Shown: in pieces, positions 7,784-16,694 of the stretch | How the letters are laid out: every line of letters starts with the position of its first letter | Position numbering within the stretch: position 1 is the stretch's first letter | Assembly: GCF_001888185.1 (NCBI RefSeq) | Contig: NZ_CP016365.1 | Span: 1 to 64,000, forward strand | Direction: 5' to 3' | Length of the DNA stretch: 64,000 bases | Source of the DNA: Phaeobacter porticola | Lineage (GTDB): Bacteria > Pseudomonadota > Alphaproteobacteria > Rhodobacterales > Rhodobacteraceae | Made by a program: the position numbers and the translations under genes | Notes under the pieces: model-generated | Databases searched by the model: none | What the model was told of the DNA's origin: nothing | The model's input: only the letters and a program-made list of their open reading frames with translations

Positions 7784-9119
7784 CGCCAAGCGGCCAATGA
7801 TCTCGGTCATTATGGCAAATCGAAACGCGGCCGCGCATCTGCCCTTGGCGATCCGCGCCATATTGGCGCAGAGTCTGACGGATCTGGAGCTGATCATCAT
7901 TGACGACGCGTCACAGGACAACAGCTGGGACGTGATTGCAGCGGCTGCGACGGCTGATCCGCGTGTTCTGGCGCAGCGGCGGGAGACACCCGGTGGCCCG
8001 GCAGTTGCCCGCAACCAAGCACTGGCAATGGCGCGGGGAGAGTGGTTGGCGATTTGCGACAGCGATGACAGCCAACACCCCCATCGACTGGAGGCGATGT
8101 TGGCTGCGGCCGAGGATTTGGGCGCTGATCTGGTTGCAGATGACCTGATCCTGTTTTCGGATCAGCCTATGGCGCGGGCTGAGACGATATTGGGTTCGCA
8201 CGCCCCGCAGGCACCGCGTCTTCTGACCCTGCGCGATGTCATGTTGAGCGGTGTGGATCCGAAAGGGATCACGCATATCGGATATTTGAAGCCATTGATC
8301 CGGAATAGATTTCTGGGAGATCACCGTTATGATACCTCGTTACGAATTGGCGAGGATCACGACCTTTATCTGAGGCTTGTACTGGCTGGCGCGCAGATGT
8401 GGGTGCTGCCAATGGCGGCCTATCTTTATCGACGGCATCCGGCGTCGATATCATACCGCAATGTGCCGAGAGACCTTACGGCGCAGATTCAGGCGCTAGA
8501 CGCGCTGGCTGCGCGGGTCAACAACGATGATATGCCGTCGTTAGCGGCCGTTCGGCGGCAGGCATTACGACGTCGGCACGCGCAGTTGAAATTTGCCAAG
8601 GATGTGCGAGAGGACCGCCTCATGGCTGCGCTGATACGAGGGCTGCGGCGGCCGGATTTTCTACCTTGGCTGGTATCGGTCCTGTGCAATCGCTTGGAGC
8701 AGAGAATGCAGGCTGCGATGTCTCGCCTTTGGCGCAGGCCAGAACACTGGCAGTTAAATGCAGATGACGCGGATAGGGCAGATGATATCACAATTCCTGT
8801 TGGTGCAGCTGGCGAAGTCGACCTCAGCGCCAAGGCAGCGCCACGCTGGGCGCGGCTTTGTGCTGAGGTGTCTCGCAGGGAAATCCATTTGCAGGTATCG
8901 GGTTCTCTCGGGACCTCAGCCGTTTGGATGTTACCCGGCGCTAGCGTTACGATATCGGGTGAAGCCGCTGTTGCCACGGAGACGGGCGTGCGCAGCACGA
9001 ATTCACCAGAGTCTGGATTGGTGGATAGGAAGGGGGTAGCCGTAAGTGAACCCTTGGATCCGAGATCTGGCATCGGGTCATGGGCCACGACGGGGGAACG
9101 AGATGACACTGACGGTTGA
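7776..9119 (+). CDS. Family 2 glycosyltransferase (second of tandem pair)
   Basis: 447 residues from ATG 7776, overlapping the previous stop; AGG lies 9 nt upstream. Same motif series as the upstream gene: ISVIMANRNA, IIDDASQD, LAICDSDD, LGADLVADDLILF, IGEDHDLYLR, YLYRRHPASISYR. Catalytic domain about residues 1-290; tail about 320-447 shares an APRWARLCAEVSR / SAVWMLPG pattern with the tail of its neighbour, so the extra domain was duplicated with the enzyme. The gene overlaps the downstream polymerase by 17 bp. Probably adds a sugar to the EPS repeat unit; specificity has likely diverged from its twin. Confidence 0.83.
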   Translation: MTSAKRPMISVIMANRNAAAHLPLAIRAILAQSLTDLELIIIDDASQDNSWDVIAAAATADPRVLAQRRETPGGPAVARNQALAMARGEWLAICDSDDSQHPHRLEAMLAAAEDLGADLVADDLILFSDQPMARAETILGSHAPQAPRLLTLRDVMLSGVDPKGITHIGYLKPLIRNRFLGDHRYDTSLRIGEDHDLYLRLVLAGAQMWVLPMAAYLYRRHPASISYRNVPRDLTAQIQALDALAARVNNDDMPSLAAVRRQALRRRHAQLKFAKDVREDRLMAALIRGLRRPDFLPWLVSVLCNRLEQRMQAAMSRLWRRPEHWQLNADDADRADDITIPVGAAGEVDLSAKAAPRWARLCAEVSRREIHLQVSGSLGTSAVWMLPGASVTISGEAAVATETGVRSTNSPESGLVDRKGVAVSEPLDPRSGIGSWATTGERDDTDG

Positions 9120-10386
9120 CCCGGACACGCCTCCACCGCGCACCCGGCACTCTGTGCTGCGACGGCGGATGTCCGGTGGCTGGTGGTTGACGCGCGGCCA
9201 TCTGCATATGGCCTATCTGATTTTGGCGGCGATGTCGGGCACCGGGGTGGTCTATCGGCTGGGGTTTCAGTCCCCGGGCTGGATGGCGCTCTATGCGTTG
9301 ACGATCCTGTGGTATCTGCGCGACTGGCGGCAGAGTGCTGCGATCCTGTGGCAAGCCTGGCCGGTGCTGATGCCCTGCGTTATTGCTATGGCCTCCACCC
9401 TGTGGAGCGTTAACCCGCCAGTCACCGCCTACCGCAGTTTTCAGCTGACGATGACGACGTTGATCGCGGTGCGCATCGCCTCTGCCATTCCAGCCCATCA
9501 TACGATGATTGTGGTCAGCCTGACCTCCGCCGTAGGGGTGGCCCTGTCCTATCTGAATTCCATCGTGACGTTTCTGTCGCCAGCGTTTCATCCCAATGGG
9601 GCGTTGAAGGGCATTTATATGCACAAAAATTCCCTCGCCAAGGCGACAGTGAATGCGGCGCATGGGCTGGTAACGCTGGGGTTCTACTGGCGGCTGTCGA
9701 TATTGGGCATGCTTGCGGCGGCGCTGATGATCCCGGTGCTGGGCATGGCACAATCAGCGGGGGCCTATGTGACCTTTGCTATCCTCGCGATCTATGTGCC
9801 GGTGCTGTGGATCCGCCGCTGGGGCGGGACAGCGCGGCGGGTTGCGCTGCTGTTTTCGCTGATGGTGCTGTTTCTGGTGCCGCTCGCGATTTATATCTCA
9901 GGCATTGACGCGCTGGGGCTGCTGCTGGAGCGTTTGGGCAAGGACAGCACGTTGACCGGGCGCACGGTGATCTGGGCCTTTGGGCTGGAAGAAATCGCCA
10001 ACGCGCCGATTGGGGGCGTTGGGTTTGGGGCCTTCTGGTCGGTGCCGTCTTATGCGCGGCTGTATATTGAGGCCTATGTTGACGAAGGGCTTTATTGGTT
10101 CCACAACAGCTATATCGAGCTGATGGTCGGCAATGGCTTACTGGGGGCGGTAACCTTCTTTGGCCTGCTGATCGCCGTCGTGATCCGTTGTTTCCGCTGG
10201 TACTTGCAGGACGGTAGCGTGACCTCCGGGTATTACCTGTTCTACGTATTGATCAATCTGGTCGCGGCGCTGTCTGACAATGTGATTTATAACGAACATT
10301 CCATCCGCCACATGCTGATCGCCATGGCCTGGATTTATGCCGGGCGGGCATTGGGACGCTGGCGAGATGTGCCGCCTCGGATCTGA
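9103..10386 (+). CDS. O-antigen ligase/polymerase family EPS polymerase (Wzy/ExoQ-like)
   Basis: 427 residues from ATG 9103, with GGGGGAACG just upstream; it overlaps the preceding gene by 17 bp. Highly hydrophobic, about ten to twelve membrane segments (for example AYLILAAMSGTGVVY and VALLFSLMVLFLVPLAIYI). A large periplasmic loop carries GRTVIWAFGLEEIANAPIGG and the WFHNSYIELMVGNGLLG signature typical of the Wzy_C/O-antigen ligase family (HNSYLE-type motif). Such proteins join lipid-linked repeat units into polymer at the periplasmic face. ExoQ of the succinoglycan pathway is the closest functional analogue I can name. Co-operonic with the two glycosyltransferases. Confidence 0.82.
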   Translation: MTLTVDPDTPPPRTRHSVLRRRMSGGWWLTRGHLHMAYLILAAMSGTGVVYRLGFQSPGWMALYALTILWYLRDWRQSAAILWQAWPVLMPCVIAMASTLWSVNPPVTAYRSFQLTMTTLIAVRIASAIPAHHTMIVVSLTSAVGVALSYLNSIVTFLSPAFHPNGALKGIYMHKNSLAKATVNAAHGLVTLGFYWRLSILGMLAAALMIPVLGMAQSAGAYVTFAILAIYVPVLWIRRWGGTARRVALLFSLMVLFLVPLAIYISGIDALGLLLERLGKDSTLTGRTVIWAFGLEEIANAPIGGVGFGAFWSVPSYARLYIEAYVDEGLYWFHNSYIELMVGNGLLGAVTFFGLLIAVVIRCFRWYLQDGSVTSGYYLFYVLINLVAALSDNVIYNEHSIRHMLIAMAWIYAGRALGRWRDVPPRI

Positions 10387-10414
10387 TCAGGCCCGTATCT
10401 TAATATAAAACGCG

Positions 10415-11182
10415 TTAAACGACGGGCTCAGAGCCAAGCGGCAGACCCATCGCGGCCTCAAGTTCTGGATCAAGTTGAGCAGTGATCCAGGCGCGGTCGT
10501 CCGGTGTGATCAGGCGGCCTGGCGTTTTCGGTTTCACATCGCGATTGGACCATGACCAGCCATAATGCCCCTGCGGGACCTCCAGCCGCGTGTTACGGGG
10601 CACCGGGCTTTCGGCAGCGACGCGGGCGATGATCTCTTCCGGGTTTTGGCTGATGGCCGCGTGGGTGGTGTAGAGCACGCGCGCGCCGCGCTGTGGCAGG
10701 GACAGTAGTGCCTCGGCCTTGGCCTGCCGCAAGGCCAGCAGATTGGCAAAAGGCGCGCCGGTGATCGGGTGCAGATCCTGATTGAGCGGCTGGCCTTTGC
10801 AGGGGCTTGTCTTTGGCAGATCGAACCATGCAGGCACGTCTATTTCGCTGCGCCATTCGGCGCGGATGAACGCGGAGAAGGAGAGATCGCGAAGCTCAGG
10901 CACGCTGTGCCAGGGCTTGCCGTACATGCTTTCGAGCCACTGGAACGGATCACGGAAGACCACCACATAGAGCACATCAGCAGGCAGCGCGATGAGGTTG
11001 GGGAACGCGTGTTTCCACATGTCATAGCGCGGGCGCGCTGCCGCGAAATTTTGCTGGATCAGCTGGTCAAGGAAATTGGTGCCGGAACAGCGCTCACCCA
11101 GAACCTGATAGTTCAGCACCGGCTGGCTGAAGCAGCGGCGGCGGGCAATTCTGACTTTGCGTGTGAGCGAGGACAATCGCAT
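10415..11182 (-). CDS. Sulfotransferase-like protein of the EPS cluster
   Basis: 255 residues, starting ATG 11182 about 10 bp after the stop of the Wzc-like gene transcribed in the same direction. N-terminal P-loop-like VLGERCSGTNFLDQLI (about residues 27-42) and VVVFRDPFQWLESMYGKPWH (about 73-92) match the PAPS 5'- and 3'-phosphate sites of sulfotransferases, although the sequence differs strongly from the sulfotransferase at 5437-6345. The 5' end lies next to the copolymerase, so it is probably cotranscribed with it. Likely a second EPS sulfotransferase; a different P-loop transferase remains possible. Substrate not deducible. Confidence 0.65.
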   Translation of the reverse strand: MRLSSLTRKVRIARRRCFSQPVLNYQVLGERCSGTNFLDQLIQQNFAAARPRYDMWKHAFPNLIALPADVLYVVVFRDPFQWLESMYGKPWHSVPELRDLSFSAFIRAEWRSEIDVPAWFDLPKTSPCKGQPLNQDLHPITGAPFANLLALRQAKAEALLSLPQRGARVLYTTHAAISQNPEEIIARVAAESPVPRNTRLEVPQGHYGWSWSNRDVKPKTPGRLITPDDRAWITAQLDPELEAAMGLPLGSEPVV

Positions 11183-11191
11183 TAGGTGGTT

Positions 11192-13285
11192 TTAGCCATG
11201 GTAATAGCGATCGCGCGAACGTCGCGTTGCGCCATAAAGCGGCTTTGCCGTGGTCTTGACCTTGGTCAGCACGATACCATCCGGGCTACGCCCGCCCTGT
11301 TCCAATTGACGCAGGGCATCAACAAAGACGGACTGTCTAGTGGTGTTCCACTGCGCCAACAGGATCAGTAGATCGGCATGGTGACCGATGATCCGTGCAT
11401 CCGGCACGACCGAAACCGGCGGTGTGTCAAAGATGATGATGTCCCAATGGGTGCGCGCCAGCGCCAGTAGTTCTGTCAGACCGCCTTGGCTAAGCAGATC
11501 AGCGGCGCTGCCCGAAACCGTGCCCGCAGGTAGAATATCAGCCTGTCCAAGTGCGCCGGGTAACACCGCATCGGCCAGCGAGGACTGGCCTATCAACACA
11601 TCAAACAGTCCCGGTTTGCTGTTGCCATCGGCGAGTGGGTTGGACAGGTAGTGGCGGCGCAAATCGCCATCAACCAACAGCACGGACTTGCCGATCTGCG
11701 CCATATTATGCGCCATTGCAGCCGAGAGTGTTGATTTGCCATCGCCGCTTTCGGCGGAGGTGAAGACTACAACCTGTGGTGGGGCGTCTCCCTGTGCCAT
11801 CAGGAGTGAGGTGCGAAGATTGCGAATGGCCTCGCCATCGCGGGTCTGAGGTCCAAGCGCGCTGGCCTGTTCCGGTTTTATTTTTTGCGAAAACTGGTCG
11901 AGCACCGCAATCACAGGCACCGTGGTCAGCCCAGCGATTTGCGCGGCCGAGTGCAGGCGTGCGCGAGAAAGTTGTAGAACAACCACCAGAACGGTGCCAA
12001 GAAACCCACCGAGAAACACTGATATGACAAGGATTTGCCCTTTGTTGGGCAGGGCCGGGCGGTCGGGCGGAAAGGCGCGGGAAATCACGCGGCTGTCGGC
12101 GCGTTGTAGGCCAACCTGCATAGAGGTTTCGCGTAACCGGTTCTGGAAGTTCTCAAACAGCAGGCGGCTGGCCTCAGCGTCGCGCTCGGCCTGGACGACC
12201 TCTGTCAGGGCGTCGCTTTGGGTGGCGATGGTGATTTCCAGATCCGCCATGGACCGGCGGATGGCTTGTTCCTTTGCCTCTGACTCGCGCAGATCCCGGG
12301 CGGCTTGTGCGAGCACTGCGCGCCAACCGGCTTGCGGATCTTCGGCACGCGATAGCAGCGGGCCATAGCCGTAGCGCCGCGCGGCCGCGCGTTGATCTTC
12401 TTCGGTCTGCAAGGCGCTGAGGCTGGCTTGTTTGGTTTTTTGCAACGCGACATCTTCGGCGCGTTCTGCCAACGCGCTACGCAGCGAAATCAGCCGGTTT
12501 TCCAGACCAATCAGCTGCGCCGAATTGGTGACATCGGCCTGGGCGCGGATTTCGGCAACCCGGCGTTCGTTGGTCTCTAGTTGACTGCGCAGCTCGGTGA
12601 CCCGTTCGGCGAGCCACCCGGTGGCCTGTTCGGTCACGTTCAGTTTCACGGCCACCTGATTTTCGATGTACGTATCGGCAAAGGCATTGGCAATATCCGC
12701 CGCCTTAAAGGGGTTTTCGCTCAGCACCCAGATCGAGAAAATATAGGTATCGGGGATGTTCACCACATTGGTGTTGGCGAGCAATGTCTGGATCACCTTT
12801 TCCCGCAGGAAAGCAGGATCAGGCGTCGCATTTAGGTCATAGATCTCCATTCCCAGAATACGTTTGATGGTGTTTTTCAAGCTTTGAACCGGGCTAAAGC
12901 CCGGATCGCGCAGCATTCTGTTGAATTCGGCGTCAGAAATCAGGTTGAGCCGGTCAACCACCTGCCCCCCCAGCTCCCGACCGCCAAGGATATGGACCTC
13001 GGTACGGATCACCTCATCCGTGGCGGACAGGCTGCTGACCACGCTTTCGATATCCACCACCTTTTCGTCGCGGGTGTCGAGCACCAGTTGCACTTCTGCG
13101 CCATAGAGCGGGGTAGAGGCGATATAGCCGCGCCATATGCCAAGGATGAGACCCATCAGAATGCAGGCACAGATTAACCAACGGCCGCGCCAGATGATTG
13201 CAAAAATGGCCCCGAGATCGAGCACCTCCTGGCCGTCATCTGCGGCAAAGGACGTCTTAGGCGTGGACACGTTGGTTGACCCCAT
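11192..13285 (-). CDS. Polysaccharide copolymerase with BY-kinase domain (Wzc/ExoP-like)
   Basis: 697 residues if started at ATG 13285; no good ribosome site is visible and an upstream ATG at 13366 cannot be excluded. Wzz domain with first membrane helix (FAIIWRGRWLICACILMGLILGI, split here: IWRGRWLICACI then LMGLILGIW), a long periplasmic coiled-coil region, then PALPNKGQ leading into the second helix. The cytoplasmic bacterial tyrosine kinase domain has Walker A SAESGDGKST and Walker A' VLLVDGDLRR (about 505-545) and Walker B DIIIFDTPPV (about 615-625). The tail has a small tyrosine cluster (YGATRR...DRYYHG), the autophosphorylation site in this family. It controls chain length and export with the Wza-like lipoprotein at 58682-60055. 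Divergent from the ExoA-like gene. Confidence 0.88.
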   Translation of the reverse strand: MGSTNVSTPKTSFAADDGQEVLDLGAIFAIIWRGRWLICACILMGLILGIWRGYIASTPLYGAEVQLVLDTRDEKVVDIESVVSSLSATDEVIRTEVHILGGRELGGQVVDRLNLISDAEFNRMLRDPGFSPVQSLKNTIKRILGMEIYDLNATPDPAFLREKVIQTLLANTNVVNIPDTYIFSIWVLSENPFKAADIANAFADTYIENQVAVKLNVTEQATGWLAERVTELRSQLETNERRVAEIRAQADVTNSAQLIGLENRLISLRSALAERAEDVALQKTKQASLSALQTEEDQRAAARRYGYGPLLSRAEDPQAGWRAVLAQAARDLRESEAKEQAIRRSMADLEITIATQSDALTEVVQAERDAEASRLLFENFQNRLRETSMQVGLQRADSRVISRAFPPDRPALPNKGQILVISVFLGGFLGTVLVVVLQLSRARLHSAAQIAGLTTVPVIAVLDQFSQKIKPEQASALGPQTRDGEAIRNLRTSLLMAQGDAPPQVVVFTSAESGDGKSTLSAAMAHNMAQIGKSVLLVDGDLRRHYLSNPLADGNSKPGLFDVLIGQSSLADAVLPGALGQADILPAGTVSGSAADLLSQGGLTELLALARTHWDIIIFDTPPVSVVPDARIIGHHADLLILLAQWNTTRQSVFVDALRQLEQGGRSPDGIVLTKVKTTAKPLYGATRRSRDRYYHG

Positions 13286-13447
13286 CGTTGTTGGTTTGCC
13301 CACGGCCGGCCCCAGCGCTGCGCGATGCCGCAAAGGGTGGCAAGTAGGTGGCAGTTCCAAGTTCATCAAACCGCGCGCAAAAATCAATCTGTCGCAGCAT
13401 AATCAGATCCGCTAGACAGGTCCATAACACGGAATGGAACAAAGACC

Positions 13448-14566
13448 ATGGTCACGAGCGGGCAGAAAGGCAAACCCGGTGCTGGGAGCAGCGCTGCTGT
13501 GATCTTAGATGTGACCGACGTCCATGCGGCCGGTGAAATAGGCGCGGAGCGCATTCTGGTTGTGATCCCGACTTTGAACGAGGCGATTGCGATCCTGCCC
13601 TGCCTCAAGAGCCTGCAGCGGGATCCGGTGTTGCGCGACCCTGGCCGCTGTACTGTTGTGGTGGTCGATGGGGGCAGTGAGGATGATACGGTCGCAATTG
13701 TGCAATCCTATGCAGAGACTGCGCCCTGTGCCATCCACGTGCTGCACAATCCTGACCGCATTCAGTCCGCAGGCATCAATCTTGCTGTTGCGGAATTTGG
13801 CACCGGGTTTGATTTGCTGCTGCGCTGTGATGCTCATGCGATTTATCCAAACGATTACGCAACGGCATTGCGGACTGCGTTACGTGCGGACGACGACCGT
13901 GCGTCAGTGGTGGTGGCGATGGATTCAGAAGGGCGCACAGATTTTGGCAAGGCCGCTGCCTGGGTGGTTGACACCCCGCTTGGATCTGGTGGCGCGGCGC
14001 ACCGAGGTGGCACGCGCTCTGGCTATGTTGATCATGGTCACCATGCGATGATGGATTTGCAATGGTTTCGCAAAGTGGGCGGCTATGATCCATCGTTCAG
14101 CCACAACGAGGATGCTGAATTGGACTGGCGGCTGAGTCAGGCCGGTGCCCGGATTTGGTTGGCAGGGGAGGTGCGGCTTGGCTATGTTATGCGGGACACC
14201 GCAGCTGCGCTATGGCGGCAGTATCTGAACTATGGTGCCGGTCGGGCAGCAACCCTGCAAAAACACCAGATGCGCCCACGGCTGCGTCAGATGGTGCCGG
14301 TGGTGAATTTGATCCTATGTGCCTTGGCGTTGCTGCTTGCGCCTGTCTGGCCGTGGGTATTGCTGTGGCCTGGCGTCTATCTCGGTGCCATATTGGCCGT
14401 CACGGCGCTGGCCTGCTTGCAGCTGGGCGCGGTCGGGCTTTGGTCCGGAGTGGCGTTGGTGGTGATGCATATGGGCTGGGCCACCGGGGTGCTGCGGTCG
14501 GCTGTGCGATATGGTTTGCGCAACGGTCAGAACCCAAGCGGCGCGACACAGCGGGACGGAGGCTGA
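13448..14566 (+). CDS. Membrane glycosyltransferase, ExoA-like
   Basis: 372 residues from ATG 13448. Family 2 glycosyltransferase: VVIPTLNEAIAILPCLKSL, VVVVDGGSEDDT, then RCDAHAIYPNDY, TPLGSGGAAHRGG, VDHGHHAMM, GGYDPSFSHNEDAELDWRL, and a YLNYGAGRAATLQKH stretch before two or three C-terminal membrane helices (about 285-360). This ordering closely follows ExoA, which adds the first glucose to lipid-linked galactose in succinoglycan synthesis with ExoW/ExoO-type partners. The ExoY-like starter enzyme at 38180-38863 fits that scheme. First gene of an ExoA-ExoM-ExoL-like run. Specific sugar and linkage are inference from ExoA similarity. Confidence 0.82.
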   Translation: MVTSGQKGKPGAGSSAAVILDVTDVHAAGEIGAERILVVIPTLNEAIAILPCLKSLQRDPVLRDPGRCTVVVVDGGSEDDTVAIVQSYAETAPCAIHVLHNPDRIQSAGINLAVAEFGTGFDLLLRCDAHAIYPNDYATALRTALRADDDRASVVVAMDSEGRTDFGKAAAWVVDTPLGSGGAAHRGGTRSGYVDHGHHAMMDLQWFRKVGGYDPSFSHNEDAELDWRLSQAGARIWLAGEVRLGYVMRDTAAALWRQYLNYGAGRAATLQKHQMRPRLRQMVPVVNLILCALALLLAPVWPWVLLWPGVYLGAILAVTALACLQLGAVGLWSGVALVVMHMGWATGVLRSAVRYGLRNGQNPSGATQRDGG

Positions 14567-14570
14567 ACAG

Positions 14571-15524
14571 ATGGCACAACGGATTTCTATTCTTCTGTGT
14601 ACGTTCAAGCGACGCAGCGTAGGGCGGACGCTAAAGAGCCTAGCGCATCTACGTGCGCCAACGGGCTATGTGATCGACATTATTGTTGCGGATAATGATG
14701 CCACGCCGTCGGCCGAACATCGGGTGCGCAGCTGTGTCGCCTCATGGCCGGTCAGCTATATCCACGCACCAGCGTTCAACATTTCGGTGGCGCGCAATGC
14801 CTGTCTGAAAATTGCGCGTGCGCGGCGCTCTGACTGGGTGGCTTTTGTTGATGACGATGAAGTGGTGCCCGTTGATTGGATTGAACGGTTGATCAGCTGC
14901 GCGGTCAGCACCAGCGCGGATGTCGTGTCGGGGCCAGCACGCGCACGTTACCCCGAAGGAACGCCGCGCTGGATGGTCGAACAGGATTGGCACAGCAATT
15001 GGCCCGAGCTGCGGGGCATTGGTCAGGGCGTTGCAGGGCAACCACAGACTGCACATAGCTGCAATGCGCTGATGCGGTTGGCAGGGACGCGGTGGGAGAG
15101 CAACGACTTTGAGCTGGATCGCGGTGTCAGTGGTGGCGAGGATACGGCTTACTTCTTCGCCCTGTCGCGCATGGGTGCGCAGTTTTCCATTTGCAAAGAG
15201 GCTCAAGTTTTTGAAGAGGTCGCACCCGAGCGCCTGAAGCTACGCTGGTTGGGCAGGCGCCGGTTCCGTATGGGGCAGAGTTATGCAGCCAGTGCGCCTG
15301 GGTTTCTGGCGCGTGTGCGGCTGGCGGTGATGGCGCTGGCCAAGGTGGTTTACTGTGCGGTGGTGACCCTATCCGTACTGCCATTTGAGGCGCGTCGCAA
15401 TTTCTGGTTGCTGCGTGGGGTGCTGCATCTGGGGGTTCTGGCGGGGTGTTTTGCGCTGCCGCAACCACAGATCTACGGTGCCGCTGTAGATGACGGTTAC
15501 CCGCCACAGCGGGCTAACGGATAA
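14571..15524 (+). CDS. Family 2 glycosyltransferase, ExoM-like
   Basis: 317 residues from ATG 14571; GGAGG at 14558-14562 stands 8 nt before it, and the gene starts 4 bp after the upstream stop. GT-A motifs ISILLCTFKR, IIVADND, NISVARNACL, DWVAFVDDDEVVPVDWIERL (the DDD divalent-metal site), GGEDTAYFFAL, and a C-terminal hydrophobic stretch (VVYCAVVTLSVLPF) suggesting membrane association. The sequence pattern is that of ExoM and related succinoglycan glucosyltransferases. Presumed to extend the lipid-linked repeat after the ExoA-like enzyme. Linkage unknown. Confidence 0.8.
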   Translation: MAQRISILLCTFKRRSVGRTLKSLAHLRAPTGYVIDIIVADNDATPSAEHRVRSCVASWPVSYIHAPAFNISVARNACLKIARARRSDWVAFVDDDEVVPVDWIERLISCAVSTSADVVSGPARARYPEGTPRWMVEQDWHSNWPELRGIGQGVAGQPQTAHSCNALMRLAGTRWESNDFELDRGVSGGEDTAYFFALSRMGAQFSICKEAQVFEEVAPERLKLRWLGRRRFRMGQSYAASAPGFLARVRLAVMALAKVVYCAVVTLSVLPFEARRNFWLLRGVLHLGVLAGCFALPQPQIYGAAVDDGYPPQRANG

Positions 15525-15527
15525 GTC

Positions 15528-16694
15528 ATGGCGCGGTTGGTCTGCTTTGCCTCTGACCTGACGGATGTGGCGCAGCTGCGTCGGTTGGCGTCTTTTCAGG
15601 CGCAGGGCCATGAGGTGATCTCGGTTGCGTCGCGCAAGGGGGCCATGCCGCCGATCAGTTGGCAGAACATTGATCTGGGGGAAATCGGCCAACATGGGCT
15701 GTTGCAGCGGGGTCGCCTGGCGCTGATGTCGGCTCTGCGGGAACCGATATTGGTACCGCTTGTGCAGCAAGCAGATCTGCTGGTCGCGCGCAATCTCGAT
15801 ATGCTTGCTCTGGCGTCAGCCCTGCGGCTGCGTAGCAAGAGCCAGGCCGCGCTGGCCTATGAGGTGCTCGACATCCATTCGCTGTTTGAGGGCGCGGGCG
15901 CCAAGGCCAAGCTGGCTCGTTGGGGTGAACGCCGCCTGATGGCGGGGGCGGCGGTGCTATGGGTGTCGTCGCCGGGATTTCATTCCGGGTATTTCGTGCC
16001 AGTGCAGGGGGTTACCGGTCCCTGGCATCTGGTGGAGAACAAGATGGTTGTGCCCGCCGACATGTCACGGCCGATATCAGCCAGTCTGAGCGGTTCACAG
16101 TCCAAGGTGCTGCGGGTGGGTTGGATCGGTGCCATCCGCTGCCGGCCTAGTTTTGAGCTGTTGCTGAAGGTTGCCGCGTGTATGGGTCCGGCCGTCGAGT
16201 TGCATATTCACGGCACGATTCATAACCATGTCCTGCCGGATTTTCACACCCGGATCGCGACGATGAACAACGTGATCTTTCACGGAAGCTACCGCTATCC
16301 CGATGGGTTGGCAGCGTGTTACGCGACTTGCGACGTGGTTTGGGCACAGGATCTCTGGCAGTCGGGGGGCAACTCGGATCTGTTGCTGCCCAATCGGATC
16401 TACGAGGCAGGCTGGCATGGCTGCCCAGTTGTCGCTGTGGCAAATACCCAGACAGGCCGCAAGATCGAAGAGATGGGGCAGGGCTGGACCGTCGCGGAAG
16501 CTACATCCGCGGCCCTTGTTCAATTGTTGCAGACATTAACAGCCGAGCAGATCGCGGTGTGCAGAGCGCAGATCGCGGCGCTGCCTGAGGCGACGTTCCG
16601 TCAAAGCTCTGACGATGTGGCGGCCTTGCTACTGTCAGCGGGGATCGACCCAGTCACCCCCGCCGAGACAACCCCGTCACAAAGTGGTGCATAG
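15528..16694 (+). CDS. Glycosyltransferase, possibly ExoL-like
   Basis: 388 residues from ATG 15528, 3 bp after the previous stop, with GGATAAG upstream. GT-B-like protein: N-terminal MARLVCFASDLTDVAQLRRL with a GHEVISVAS strand, YEVLDIHSLFEG, and a C-terminal half with VGWIGAIRCRPSF, VIFHGSYRYPDG and an acceptor/donor region around NRIYEAGWHGCPVVAVANT. N-terminal pattern and operon place resemble ExoL, but the resemblance is modest. Its last 94 bp are also the end of the opposite-strand gene at 16601-17662. Probably adds a sugar to the EPS repeat unit. Confidence 0.68.
   Translation: MARLVCFASDLTDVAQLRRLASFQAQGHEVISVASRKGAMPPISWQNIDLGEIGQHGLLQRGRLALMSALREPILVPLVQQADLLVARNLDMLALASALRLRSKSQAALAYEVLDIHSLFEGAGAKAKLARWGERRLMAGAAVLWVSSPGFHSGYFVPVQGVTGPWHLVENKMVVPADMSRPISASLSGSQSKVLRVGWIGAIRCRPSFELLLKVAACMGPAVELHIHGTIHNHVLPDFHTRIATMNNVIFHGSYRYPDGLAACYATCDVVWAQDLWQSGGNSDLLLPNRIYEAGWHGCPVVAVANTQTGRKIEEMGQGWTVAEATSAALVQLLQTLTAEQIAVCRAQIAALPEATFRQSSDDVAALLLSAGIDPVTPAETTPSQSGA

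Noticed and set aside
10567-10579. GCCCCTGCGGGAC in the second sulfotransferase gene as another parS site
   Set aside because: One base short and lacking the T at position 2, far from parAB; isolated chance match.
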